From NCBI RefSeq assembly GCF_900230225.1, contig NZ_OCNH01000006.1, positions 1 to 64,000 on the forward strand: a stretch of DNA of 64,000 nucleotides, written 5' to 3'. The notes under the pieces were generated by a model that was given only the letters and a program-made list of their open reading frames with translations, was not told the DNA's origin and did not search any database. The position numbers and the translations under genes are program-made. Below, one piece after another: positions 1-8,748 of the stretch; positions within the stretch are counted from its first letter, which is position 1, and each line of letters opens with the position of its first letter. This DNA comes from Spirosoma fluviale (GTDB lineage: Bacteria > Bacteroidota > Bacteroidia > Cytophagales > Spirosomataceae).

Positions 1-90
<90 letters not shown>

Positions 91-100
91 AAATATGTTT

Positions 101-222
101 GTCCCACCCGAAAGCGGGACGATGTTTATAGCCTTAAATAGTACTAACCTATTGATGTCAACATGTCAAAGAACTGTCTCACACTCTTCAGTGTGATTGC
201 AAGACCAACCGTTGTTGGTCTT
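101..222 (-). promoter_or_regulatory. rRNA leader with boxA-like element and hairpins
   Basis: Between the proximal promoter and the 16S start, the minus strand carries GTTCTTTGACA (174 to 164). This resembles the boxA antitermination element of rRNA leaders (E. coli TGCTCTTTAACA). Two hairpins flank it: a perfect 9-bp stem at 201-222 (AAGACCAAC / GTTGGTCTT) and a stem at 101-120 (GTCCC...GGGAC). By analogy these would serve NusB/S10-dependent antitermination and RNase III processing; that role is inference. Confidence 0.5.
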
Positions 223-239
223 CCTTATATTTGGGAGTG

Positions 240-270
240 CAAAGGTACAACACTCTTTCTTACTTGTCAA
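240..270 (-). promoter_or_regulatory. rRNA promoter, proximal
   Basis: On the minus strand TTGACA (270-265) is followed, 20 bases after its TTG, by TACCTTTG (247-240). This fits the Bacteroidota consensus of TTG or TTTG at -33 and TAnnTTTG at -7. The initially transcribed region begins GCACTCCC. The leader to the 16S gene is about 150 bases. Confidence 0.8.
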
Positions 271-379
271 GTAAAAATTGAAAATATTTTTTGTCAATTT
301 TTTCAAATCCCAATTGTAACTAATTGACTTAAAAGCATTTAGATTATTAATCTGCCTGATCTTTCGTCGTTTGGGAGTG

Positions 380-410
380 CAAAATTAGGTGTTTAAAATC
401 CTTTACGCAA
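380..410 (-). promoter_or_regulatory. rRNA promoter, distal
   Basis: A second promoter of the same design lies 140 bases further upstream: TTG (410-408), a 20-base spacer, then TAATTTTG (387-380). The sequence just after the -7 box is again GCACTCCC, and TTTGGGAGTGCAAA on the plus strand is repeated exactly at 230-243 and 370-383. Tandem promoters are typical of rRNA operons. Confidence 0.75.
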
Positions 411-437
411 GCATTGTTCAAAACTTTTTCTAAAAAT

Positions 438-2069
438 TTATTCGACCTGCAAAAAAGGATATTCATAAGTCTTGGGAGGAGAAAACGTCTCCTTAATGGT
501 ACGGGCTGATACCCAACGATATAGGTTCAACGCCGACCCGGCTTTATCGTTTGTACCCGATGCCCGTGCGCCACCAAATGGCTGTTGCCCTACTACAGCT
601 CCCGTTGGTTTATCGTTGATATAAAAGTTACCCGCAGCATTTTGAAGGACTTTTGCGGCCTGTTCGATTACATATCTGTCCTTCGAAAATATTGATCCCG
701 TCAGCGCATAAGGCGAAGTTGTGTTGACAATTTGTAAGACATTGTCAAACTCTGAGGGTTCATAAACATATATAGATAGCAAGGGGCCAAAAATTTCTTC
801 ACACATAGTCCGGTAAGCCGGGTCTTCTACCTGCAACACGGTTGGTTCTATAAAGTAGCCTATACTTCCATCGAAATTCCCTCCCGCTACTATTCTTACA
901 TTATCCGTTTGTTTTGCCTCTTCTATGTAAGCCGTAATTTTTTCAAAAGCCCTTTCATCAATAACCGCGTTAACGAAGTTGGAGAAATCTTCCGTTACGC
1001 CCATTTTAATACTACTCAGGAACTGCTTCATCTTCGCTTCAACGGCTGGCCATAGGGTAGTTGGTATGTAGGCCCGTGAAGCCGCTGAACACTTTTGTCC
1101 CTGGTATTCGAAAGCACCACGTACTAAACCTGTGGCCACTTCATCAGCATCCGCCGATTCATGAACCATCACGAAGTCTTTCCCACCGGTTTCACCCACT
1201 ATGCGAGGGTAGGTCTTGTACCTATGAATGTTTGCGCCAATTGTTCCCCAGATCTGTTGAAACACACCTGTGCTTCCAGTAAAGTGGATACCCGCAAAAT
1301 CAGGGTGGTTGAAGATGACATCACCTGCTACCGGCCCATCTACGTAAATCAAGTTGATCACTCCAGCCGGTAACCCTGCTTCGATCAGAACTTCCATGAT
1401 TACCTTAGCCGATAACACCTGCGTGTATGCAGGTTTCCAAACGACAGTATTGCCCATTAGGGCTGCTGACGTCGGTAGGTTTCCGGCGATAGCTGTGAAA
1501 TTGAATGGCGTTAAGGCAAAGACGAACCCTTCGAGCGGACGGTATTCCAGGCGATTCCAGACCCCCGGCGCTGAACCTGGTTGTTGTCTATATATATCCG
1601 TTGCATAATGCACGTTGAACCGCAGGAAGTCGATCAATTCACAAGCTGAATCAATTTCGGCCTGGTACGCGTTTTTCGATTGCCCTAACATGGTGGCAGC
1701 ATTGATTCTGGCCCGATATGGCCCGGCTATCAATTCGGCTGCTTTCAGGAAAATACCGGCTCTATGTTCCCAGCTTAAATCGGCCCAGGCTTTTTTAGCT
1801 TCTAAGGCCGCATTGATTGCGTTTTGAACGTGTTCGGCCTCTCCTTCATAGAAATAGCCGAGAGTGTGCTGGTGATCATGGGGAGGGGCAACTCGAAGTT
1901 TTCGATCTGTCCTTACTTCTTCCCCACCTATATACATTGGAATATCCGTTTCCTGCGATCGGAATTCTGCTAATGCTTTTTTAAGTGCTTCCCGCTCTGG
2001 AGAACCCGGGCGGTATTCTTTTACCGGTTCGTTTACCGGTGTTGGCACATTGAATGTTCCAAATGACAT
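438..2069 (-). CDS. pruA: L-glutamate gamma-semialdehyde dehydrogenase (1-pyrroline-5-carboxylate dehydrogenase)
   Basis: This 543-residue NAD-dependent aldehyde dehydrogenase carries out the second step of proline breakdown, oxidising glutamate semialdehyde to glutamate in the cytoplasm. The Rossmann-fold motif FTGSTGV, the general base in VGETGGKD (about Glu293) and the nucleophile in GQKCSAA (about Cys327) are all present with the normal 34-residue spacing. The length suits the stand-alone form, not the bifunctional PutA. The start is ATG. A TAAATTTG -7-like box lies on the minus strand at 2098-2091, with no clear -33 TTG. No proline dehydrogenase gene adjoins it. Confidence 0.93.
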   Translation of the reverse strand: MSFGTFNVPTPVNEPVKEYRPGSPEREALKKALAEFRSQETDIPMYIGGEEVRTDRKLRVAPPHDHQHTLGYFYEGEAEHVQNAINAALEAKKAWADLSWEHRAGIFLKAAELIAGPYRARINAATMLGQSKNAYQAEIDSACELIDFLRFNVHYATDIYRQQPGSAPGVWNRLEYRPLEGFVFALTPFNFTAIAGNLPTSAALMGNTVVWKPAYTQVLSAKVIMEVLIEAGLPAGVINLIYVDGPVAGDVIFNHPDFAGIHFTGSTGVFQQIWGTIGANIHRYKTYPRIVGETGGKDFVMVHESADADEVATGLVRGAFEYQGQKCSAASRAYIPTTLWPAVEAKMKQFLSSIKMGVTEDFSNFVNAVIDERAFEKITAYIEEAKQTDNVRIVAGGNFDGSIGYFIEPTVLQVEDPAYRTMCEEIFGPLLSIYVYEPSEFDNVLQIVNTTSPYALTGSIFSKDRYVIEQAAKVLQNAAGNFYINDKPTGAVVGQQPFGGARASGTNDKAGSALNLYRWVSARTIKETFSPPKTYEYPFLQVE

Positions 2070-2111
2070 AATGAAGTGTTTTATTTTTTACAAATTTACG
2101 GATTGCCTTAC

Positions 2112-2141
2112 TTATCCACTAATCCACAATAGTTTTCCACA
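2112..2141 (+). other. Cluster of three near-consensus DnaA boxes
   Basis: Within 30 bases of the pruA-thrC gap there are TTATCCACT (2112-2120), TAATCCACA (2120-2128) and TTTTCCACA (2133-2141). Each differs by one base from the DnaA box TTATNCACA, and all point the same way. They lie about 3.3 kb left of the putative oriC. Binding is not shown; this may be an accessory DnaA-binding site. Confidence 0.4.
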
Positions 2142-2164
2142 TTTTATGCCCATTTTTCGATTCA

Positions 2165-2195
2165 TTGCCTTGATTTGCCGTACTTTGTATCTTTA
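2165..2195 (+). promoter_or_regulatory. thrC promoter
   Basis: TTG (2165-2167), a 20-base spacer and TATCTTTA (2188-2195) match the Bacteroidota promoter pattern apart from the last base of the -7 box. The transcript would start at about 2200. This supports the thrC start at 2211 and excludes an in-frame ATG at 2175. Confidence 0.55.
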
Positions 2196-2210
2196 TTTTT
2201 CACATTGTCT

Positions 2211-3518
2211 ATGCGTTTTTACAGCACCAATAGCCCGTCTGTAACTGTTTCAACTAAGCAGGCTCTCTTCCAAAGTATGCCTGCCGATAAGGGGCTTTAC
2301 ATGCCAACTCCCTTACCTTATCTCGGCGCTGACTTTTTTGCAGCTATTGCCAATCAATCACTAGCCGACATAGGATTTGCCATTAGTCAGGCATTGTTTG
2401 GTGATGAAATCAGTAAGGTTGATCTGGAAGAACTGACACATCATGCGTTTCCATTTTCAACGCCAGTTGTCGAATTGGAATCTGGTAAGGTTAGTGTTCT
2501 GGAATTGTTTCATGGCCCTTCACTTGCCTTTAAAGACGTTGGTGCTCGCTACATGGCCGGCCTGATGTCGTACTTCTCGAAGGAAACGGATAAAGAAGTG
2601 AATATTCTGGTTGCAACATCAGGTGACACCGGTGGTGCTGTCGCGATGGGCTTCCATAATGTGCCGGGCGTTCGGGTTTCTATCCTCTACCCCAGTGGTC
2701 GGGTTAGTGAATTACAGGAAAAGCAACTGACAACGCTTGGTGGAAATATCCAGGCCTTTGAAGTCGATGGTTCTTTCGACGATTGTCAGGCTATTGTAAA
2801 ACAGGCTTTTGTTGATGCTGAGTTAAACGCCCATCTTTCCCTATCGTCGGCTAACTCAATCAACATCTTCCGTCTGATTCCTCAAGGCTTTTATTATGTA
2901 AGTGCTTTCGGGCAAGTGCAGTCCCACGGCAAGCCGGTTGTTTTCTCCACACCTAGTGGGAATTTCGGCAACTTAAGTGCTGGTGCGCTTGTGCAGAAAA
3001 TGGGGTTGCCGGTTGCCCACTTTGTTGCTGCTACTAATCTCAATCACGTTGTCCCCAACTACCTTAAGACAGGTGATTACGTTCCTAAAGCGTCTATTGC
3101 TACCATTTCAAATGCGATGGACGTAGGAAGCCCAAGTAATTTTGTTCGGCTAGCGCACTTATACGACGATAACTATGACCAGTTTAAAGCGAACATGTCT
3201 GGTTATTTCTTCGATGACGATGAAACCCGGTCGGGAATGAAACGCATTTACCAAGATTATAATTATGTGTCTTGCCCACATACAGCTATTGGTATCATGG
3301 GTTTAGAGAACTATTTGAATTCTTCAAATCAGGATTTTACCGGTGTTGCTCTGGCCACAGCACATCCATCGAAGTTCAAGCCACTTGTTGAAGAAGTTCT
3401 TAACATACCTGTTGATGTTCCTGAGCGGCTTTCGGTCTTGTCGCGTCGTACCAAAATGAGCATACAGATACCGGCTACTTATGACGCTTTCAAAGAATCC
3501 TTTCTACAAACAGTTTAA
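2211..3518 (+). CDS. thrC: threonine synthase
   Basis: This 435-residue PLP enzyme converts O-phosphohomoserine to threonine. The PLP-binding lysine lies in SLAFKDVGARYM (about Lys108), and the phosphate-binding motifs SGDTGGAV and PSGNFGN are present, so the fold-type II core is complete. The frame is open from an ATG at 2175, but family starts and the promoter at 2165-2195 favour the ATG at 2211 (MRFYSTN). The gene stands alone; no homoserine kinase or aspartokinase is next to it. It ends inside a long palindromic terminator. Confidence 0.94.
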   Translation: MRFYSTNSPSVTVSTKQALFQSMPADKGLYMPTPLPYLGADFFAAIANQSLADIGFAISQALFGDEISKVDLEELTHHAFPFSTPVVELESGKVSVLELFHGPSLAFKDVGARYMAGLMSYFSKETDKEVNILVATSGDTGGAVAMGFHNVPGVRVSILYPSGRVSELQEKQLTTLGGNIQAFEVDGSFDDCQAIVKQAFVDAELNAHLSLSSANSINIFRLIPQGFYYVSAFGQVQSHGKPVVFSTPSGNFGNLSAGALVQKMGLPVAHFVAATNLNHVVPNYLKTGDYVPKASIATISNAMDVGSPSNFVRLAHLYDDNYDQFKANMSGYFFDDDETRSGMKRIYQDYNYVSCPHTAIGIMGLENYLNSSNQDFTGVALATAHPSKFKPLVEEVLNIPVDVPERLSVLSRRTKMSIQIPATYDAFKESFLQTV

Positions 3519-3582
3519 CATAGTTATCCACAAAAAAAGGCCTATTCACGTGAATAAGCCTTTTTTTGTGGATAACTATGTT
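3517..3582. terminator. Bidirectional terminator: 66-base palindrome with two DnaA boxes
   Basis: Two 33-base arms (3517-3549 and 3550-3582) pair with a single mismatch and no loop. The A/T runs in the arms suit termination of both thrC and the convergent TPR gene. Each arm carries a perfect DnaA box: TTATCCACA at 3524-3532 and its complement at 3567-3575. The centre TATTCACGTGAATA contains the ten-base TTCACGTGAA core of parS. Confidence 0.75.
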
Positions 3583-3586
3583 ACTA

Positions 3587-5410
3587 TTAATTTAATGTAT
3601 CTCCACGTAACGCTCTAAAGCGTTTGCGAGCCTCAGCGCCATAAATGCTCCCTGGATACTGAGTTAATACTTTCTGGTAGGCCTCCATGGCTGCCTGTTT
3701 ATCTTTTAAACGCTCTTCATAGATTTTGCCCTGCGTGAATTGTGCATCATCACCCAGAATATCTTTCGGATAAGAAGCGACTATTTTTTTTAAGTCATCA
3801 AGTGCCTCTGCATATTTTCCTTGCTTCATGTAGGTATTTGCCCGCAGCCACAGTATCTCATCGACCAGACTATGTTCAGGGTAAGTTTTCAACATTTTGT
3901 TCAGTTCCTGCACGGCTTCATCTGTTTTATTCTGAAATAACATCAGGTCAATATCTGCATAATGACGCATGGCAGCCTCTGTACTATCCATCCCTGTGTT
4001 ATCCACAATTAGCAAACTTAACTGCTCGGCATCGTTGGCAATTTCGCGAGAGGTTGCCAGCTTGAGCACGTCTAGCAGATCTTTCGCCACAGCCATATTA
4101 CCCCGGTAATACTGTAGTTTGGCATTTTTCAGTTTCGCTTCGTAGCCAAGCAATTCTTCTTTTTGTGACTTCTCCACCTGTGAGTAAAGTAATGTCGATT
4201 CCCAGGGCTCTCCCTTTAAGAGGTAAATATCTCCTTTATCCAGTTTGCATCGGTCTACAAAGTTCTTATCAGTTTTACCCAGGTCGATGGCCAAGTCTAA
4301 AACAGTAAGCGCGGTGTCCTTGCTATCCAGGTAGTTCCCATACAGGTTTGCGGTACTCCGTAATGCTTCAAGGGTTTTCAGGTTTGTACCAATTTCCTGA
4401 AGCATTTTTTGGTAATCATTGATTAATTTTCTTATCTCTAGTTTATCAACAGGATATGTATTTTTAACCTGCTCCTCCCTGGCGTTGATCACTAACCGCC
4501 GGGCAAAAGGATATAGCTGTCCCTGTGGATATGTTGTGCACACATAGTCAAATGACTCAGCCGCTGTTTTGTATTCTTTGTTGTTCATCGCCAGCATACC
4601 CAGATCGTATACCCGGCTCCCGTTTAACTTTAGCCGCTTATCCGTTGCTTTCTCCTGGAGGAGTGCACGGCTGAATTTTTGTTTTTGGACAAAATACCAG
4701 ATCAAAAGCTCATTGTAGGATAATTCGTTTGGCTCCTGCTGAATTTTAGAATATAGAGCTTTTTCCACAAGGGGTTCATCTTTGGTGTTGATAAACCCTT
4801 GTAAAGCGGCCAAAACGGTTTCTTTCTTTTCCGGTTGCTTACCCGTCAGAATAATTTCGTCGATGGCTTTTTCGGTTTGACCAGTCGATCGATACAACGT
4901 CATTAATTCTTCACTGTAGGCCGTCTGGTCTTTGCTGACTTCACGGGCCGTCTCCAGCGCTCGGATCGCCCAGCGGCTCTCTCCTGCTTCGCTGAAGGCA
5001 GCCGCCAGCTTTTCGAGCTTGGCTATGGACGACTTACTCGATTGTACTGCGGCTGTGAACTGGGTTTTAGCCTGGGTCGTGTCGCCCTGTTGGCTGGCCA
5101 GCTGTCCACTCAATAGCTCATAGTATGATTTGTTGGCCTCATCACCTCGCTGTTGCTTACGCAGATACTTGACGGCATCCTCTGCTTTGTTTATTTTTTG
5201 TAAGCTATACACATACCTGGAAAGCCTGGACCAGGTCACCTCCGTCTTTAACAACTTGGCGTATTCATTCGCGGCTTTTTCAAATTCGCCGGCTTTATAA
5301 TATTCTTCGGCCAGCGTCGCTCCGCTCGATGCGGGCCCAACTTGTGCGCAGGCTAGTCCAGCAGACAACACCCACAGTAGTGCAATAATGACTTTTGACC
5401 TTATTAACAT
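3587..5410 (-). CDS. tetratricopeptide-repeat protein, secreted
   Basis: The 607-residue protein has an N-terminal signal peptide (hydrophobic stretch IIALLWVLSAGLACA, cleavage likely before QVGPASS). The rest is almost entirely helical TPR-like repeats, for example LAEEYYKAGEFEKAANEYAK near residue 35 and YAEALDDLKKIVASYP near 535; the last repeats resemble the YbgF/BamD type. It probably acts as a periplasmic or outer-membrane scaffold, but no specific partner can be named. It lies next to the putative oriC and ends at the shared terminator with thrC. A perfect DnaA box occurs inside it at 3999-4007. Confidence 0.8.
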   Translation of the reverse strand: MLIRSKVIIALLWVLSAGLACAQVGPASSGATLAEEYYKAGEFEKAANEYAKLLKTEVTWSRLSRYVYSLQKINKAEDAVKYLRKQQRGDEANKSYYELLSGQLASQQGDTTQAKTQFTAAVQSSKSSIAKLEKLAAAFSEAGESRWAIRALETAREVSKDQTAYSEELMTLYRSTGQTEKAIDEIILTGKQPEKKETVLAALQGFINTKDEPLVEKALYSKIQQEPNELSYNELLIWYFVQKQKFSRALLQEKATDKRLKLNGSRVYDLGMLAMNNKEYKTAAESFDYVCTTYPQGQLYPFARRLVINAREEQVKNTYPVDKLEIRKLINDYQKMLQEIGTNLKTLEALRSTANLYGNYLDSKDTALTVLDLAIDLGKTDKNFVDRCKLDKGDIYLLKGEPWESTLLYSQVEKSQKEELLGYEAKLKNAKLQYYRGNMAVAKDLLDVLKLATSREIANDAEQLSLLIVDNTGMDSTEAAMRHYADIDLMLFQNKTDEAVQELNKMLKTYPEHSLVDEILWLRANTYMKQGKYAEALDDLKKIVASYPKDILGDDAQFTQGKIYEERLKDKQAAMEAYQKVLTQYPGSIYGAEARKRFRALRGDTLN

Positions 5411-5897
5411 TTTATAAAAAGGCTTTTTAAAAAGAACGTTGTTTCAACTATTAGTCATGTGGAAATGTGTATAAATAAGTTGTCCACCAATCAATATACT
5501 CAATGTGGATAAGAAGAACAAGATATCCACTTACTTAACTTCAATTATCCACCTCCAAATGGTTAGTTGTTAAGTAAATAACATTTTATCCACAATTTGT
5601 GTGTTGAGATCTTGTGGATTTGTGTATAAACTTAATGCACAACTTTAACTGGGGAAAATTTGTGGAGCTAACTGGTATATGTTGTAGTTTCTCCACAAGT
5701 ACTCATCTTTCTTTCACGGTTGTGGATTACTTATAGCTTCTTCCACATCTACTGTAGGCCTTGTGAACACATTATCCACGTATCGGTATGAGTTATTCAC
5801 ACGGTTATTCACACAAAAGTTTAATTTTTTTAATTTAGAATTGACCTTTCCCCGATTTGTCAGAATTCACCCCGATACACATCTGGTAACGCAATAA
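5411..5897. other. oriC: Putative chromosomal replication origin (oriC)
   Basis: This 487-base AT-rich gap holds six perfect DnaA boxes (TTATNCACA): 5466-5474 (-), 5504-5512 (-), 5586-5594 (+), 5621-5629 (-), 5793-5801 (+) and 5805-5813 (+). One-mismatch boxes lie at 5545-5553 (+), 5721-5729 (-) and 5772-5780 (+). The two tandem TTATTCACA boxes directly abut an A/T tract at 5817-5841, a good candidate for the unwinding element. mnmG (gidA), a frequent oriC neighbour, lies about 1 kb to the right, recF is 16 kb away, and a parS palindrome is 13 kb away. dnaA itself is not in the window. Box clustering is seen directly; origin function is inference. Confidence 0.85.
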
Positions 5898-6779
5898 TTA
5901 TGCCTGCTTAAAGAGATAGATTAGGCTGGAGGAATTACCTGTACTTCTAGCCTTTACGTTTGATGATAATCCGACCTGTACGCTTTTCAGATAATCGGTC
6001 TTTCCGTTTTGATAGCGGGTGCTTAACATGGCAATGTAAAAAGCATCGAATACCATAGGTAGTTGCTTAACCAATTTAAAACCGTGTTTGTTAAAGAGAG
6101 GCTCTATTGTTAAGGGAGTGAAATGATGTAAGTGGCGAGGTACATCATAAGCAGCCCAGTACTCTTTAAAGAGCTGAGCATCGTATGAATCTGAATTTGG
6201 TACGGCTATTAATAAGGTGCCCTGCTCTGTTAATAAATTACGGAGTTGCTGTATAGATTCGCTCAGATTTGGAATATGTTCGAGCACATGCCATAGTGAG
6301 ACAATATCGAAGGGTTCAGCTCCTGCTAGTGCTTCTAAGTCAGGTTTTACTTCTGCCTGTAGTTTTTCTTTAGCCATGGCGCGGGCGTCTGGATCTGGTT
6401 CCATACCCGTTATCGCCCAACCACCCTTCTGACAACTTTCCAGAAAAGCACCTGTTCCACAACCCACGTCTACTATTCTTCCGGGTTTTCCAGTAAGCTC
6501 GTTGATCAGATTTAACTTCGACTGTAAGGTATAATTTCTGACTGTCCGATAAGCCGTGTTGATTAGACCGCCACCCTTATCGTTGTGGGAAACATACTGG
6601 TCAGACTTATAATAAGCGCCAATCGAATTTCCATCTGGCCGTGGATTTGTCAATCGAAACCCGCATTGCTGACACTGCTGTATTTCAAATTTTTGATTGC
6701 TAACCAGGTAGTCTTCACAAACTAAATAAGGGCTAAATGTGCTGTTGTCACAGACTGGGCAATGTGTTACGGTTTCCAA
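5898..6779 (-). CDS. class I SAM-dependent methyltransferase with N-terminal zinc-ribbon-like segment
   Basis: The 293-residue protein starts with two CxxC pairs (CPVC near residue 7, CQQC near 36), as in Methyltransf_23-type enzymes that follow a small zinc-binding head. The SAM-binding motif I is IVDVGCGTGAFLES near residue 103, and motif IV-like DIVSLWHVLEHI follows. The substrate is unknown; relatives modify sugars or quinone-like compounds. No in-frame ATG precedes the CPVC motif, so a TTG at 6779 is the likely start. It lies downstream of mnmG in the same direction and borders the putative oriC. Confidence 0.8.
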   Translation of the reverse strand: METVTHCPVCDNSTFSPYLVCEDYLVSNQKFEIQQCQQCGFRLTNPRPDGNSIGAYYKSDQYVSHNDKGGGLINTAYRTVRNYTLQSKLNLINELTGKPGRIVDVGCGTGAFLESCQKGGWAITGMEPDPDARAMAKEKLQAEVKPDLEALAGAEPFDIVSLWHVLEHIPNLSESIQQLRNLLTEQGTLLIAVPNSDSYDAQLFKEYWAAYDVPRHLHHFTPLTIEPLFNKHGFKLVKQLPMVFDAFYIAMLSTRYQNGKTDYLKSVQVGLSSNVKARSTGNSSSLIYLFKQA

Positions 6780-6810
6780 AGCAGTTAGTAGAATTGAGTG
6801 AATACAATAA

Positions 6811-6842
6811 GGGTGTCAACTTTTCAGATTAAGCTGACACCC
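6811..6842 (-). terminator. Hairpin between mnmG and the methyltransferase gene
   Basis: GGGTGTCA and TGACACCC form a perfect 8-bp stem around a 16-base loop. On the minus strand, TTATTGTATT follows it. It may end or attenuate mnmG transcription before the methyltransferase gene. Confidence 0.5.
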
Positions 6843-6850
6843 TAAAATTT

Positions 6851-8713
6851 TTAGCGGCCCATATAGACCAATAGAATAGAAACATCTGACGGACTAACCC
6901 CACTAATTCGAGAAGCCTGCCCGATGGTTGATGGCCGTAGACGTTTAAGCTTTTCTTTACCTTCGTAGGAAAGTGCTTTCAGCCGGTCATAATCGAATGT
7001 GGGGTTAATGGAAAGGTTTTCCCATTTATCGAGTTTATCGGCATTTTGCTTCTCTCGGTTTAGGTAGTCTTCGTATTTAATTTCGATGACCGTTTGCTCA
7101 ATCGTCTCCTCCCCTACCCCACTCGGCATATCCGGCAGATTGCTGAGGATGCTTTTTACGTCAGCTTGGTCAATTTCTGGACGTTTTAATAGGGTGTATA
7201 AACTCCCCTTTTCCCGTAGTGGTGCACTTCCCTTAGATTCCAGAAAACTGTTTATCTCTTCAGGTTTTACTTTAGTGATCCGAATGGCTTCAGTTAACTG
7301 AGCGATTCCTTCCCGCTTTGCCACCATTGTATCGTAGCGTTCCTGCGAAGCTAATCCGATAGCATATCCTTTTTCGGTAAGGCGAAGGTCCGCATTATCC
7401 TGTCTTAGTAAGGTCCGGTATTCTGCCCGGGACGTGAACATACGATAGGGCTCTTCTGTCCCTTTTGTAATCAAATCATCAATTAATACGCCGATGTATC
7501 CTTCCGAACGCTTGATTGTAAACTCAGCTTCTTCGTTGCTATTTCTGTGTGCATTAATACCGGCCATTAGTCCCTGACAGGCGGCTTCCTCATAACCGGT
7601 TGTCCCGTTTATCTGCCCGGCAAAAAAGAGATTATGTACTAATTGGGTTTCAAGTGTTGGCTTCAACTGGGTTGGTGGAAAGAAATCATACTCAACCGCG
7701 TAGCCTGGTCGAAACATCCGTACGTTTTCAAACCCCTGAATTTTGCGGAGGGCATTGTATTGGACTGTTTCTGGCAACGATGTAGAAAAGCCATTCACAT
7801 ACACCTCTACAGTATCCCAGCCTTCTGGTTCTACGAAGATTTGATGTCGGTCTTTGTCGGCAAACCGATTGATTTTGTCTTCCACCGATGGACAATACCG
7901 TGGCCCAAGCCCTTTGATCCGACCCGTAAACATGGGGGATTTATCGAAGCCAGTTTTTAGTTCATCGTGTACTGCCTGGTTGGTGTAGGTTATCCAGCAA
8001 CTGCGCTGCTTGGTTAGAGCTGGCGTATTTGTGTAGGAAAACTTACTAGGGTTTTCATCGCCCAACTGTTCTTCCATTAACCCGTAGTTGAGGCTTCTTC
8101 CGTCGACTCGGGGTGGAGTTCCGGTTTTCATCCGGCCTGCTTCAAAGCCTAGTTGAACCAACTGCTCAGTTAATCCAGTTGCCGAACGTTCTGCCGTTCT
8201 GCCTCCACCAAATACTTTCTCGCCAATAAACATCTGGCCATTTAGAAATGTACCGTTCGTCAATACAACTGCTTTGGCATTGAATTCAACGCCCAGACTT
8301 GTTTTAACTCCCTTTACACGGCCATCTTTAACAATAACTTCATTAACTGTGTCCTGCCAGAAATCTACATTCAGGTTTTCTTCCAATGCTTTCCGCCACT
8401 CCCAGGCAAATACATTCCGGTCGCTTTGGCAACGTGGACTCCACATAGCTGGGCCTTTTGAGCGATTTAGCATTCTAAATTGAATCATGCTTTTATCGCT
8501 TATTATTCCCGAAAGCCCGCCAAGTGCGTCCACTTCCCGTACAATTTGACCCTTTGCAACTCCTCCCATGGCAGGGTTACAAGACATCTGCGCAATGGTT
8601 TGCATATTCATTGTAATCAGTAAAACCTTGGAACCCATGGTTGCTGCAGCATTTGCCGCTTCGCAACCAGCATGACCCGCCCCTACTACAATGACATCGT
8701 ATGAAGAATACAT
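6851..8713 (-). CDS. mnmG: tRNA uridine-5-carboxymethylaminomethyl(34) synthesis enzyme MnmG (GidA)
   Basis: This FAD-dependent enzyme works with MnmE to modify the wobble uridine of certain tRNAs. The 620-residue protein has the dinucleotide-binding motif VVGAGHAGCEAA near its N-terminus, the family motif SCNPAMGGVAKG, and the C-terminal RPSTIGQASRISGVSP region. An upstream in-frame GTG at 8755 exists, but ATG at 8713 (MYSSYDVIVV) matches the usual family start and leaves the parS-like sequence outside the gene. The length is normal. Proximity to oriC is common for this gene. Confidence 0.95.
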   Translation of the reverse strand: MYSSYDVIVVGAGHAGCEAANAAATMGSKVLLITMNMQTIAQMSCNPAMGGVAKGQIVREVDALGGLSGIISDKSMIQFRMLNRSKGPAMWSPRCQSDRNVFAWEWRKALEENLNVDFWQDTVNEVIVKDGRVKGVKTSLGVEFNAKAVVLTNGTFLNGQMFIGEKVFGGGRTAERSATGLTEQLVQLGFEAGRMKTGTPPRVDGRSLNYGLMEEQLGDENPSKFSYTNTPALTKQRSCWITYTNQAVHDELKTGFDKSPMFTGRIKGLGPRYCPSVEDKINRFADKDRHQIFVEPEGWDTVEVYVNGFSTSLPETVQYNALRKIQGFENVRMFRPGYAVEYDFFPPTQLKPTLETQLVHNLFFAGQINGTTGYEEAACQGLMAGINAHRNSNEEAEFTIKRSEGYIGVLIDDLITKGTEEPYRMFTSRAEYRTLLRQDNADLRLTEKGYAIGLASQERYDTMVAKREGIAQLTEAIRITKVKPEEINSFLESKGSAPLREKGSLYTLLKRPEIDQADVKSILSNLPDMPSGVGEETIEQTVIEIKYEDYLNREKQNADKLDKWENLSINPTFDYDRLKALSYEGKEKLKRLRPSTIGQASRISGVSPSDVSILLVYMGR

Positions 8714-8732
8714 TTCTGTGTTTTTTGAAAAA

Positions 8733-8748
8733 TGTTTCACGTGGAAAC
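8733..8748. other. Imperfect parS-like sequence upstream of mnmG
   Basis: TGTTTCACGTGGAAAC contains a full left half of the parS palindrome (TGTTTCACGTG). Symmetry is broken by one extra G, giving GTTTCACGTG-G-AAAC. It lies 20 bases upstream of the mnmG ATG. It could be a decayed or weak ParB site, or chance. Confidence 0.3.
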
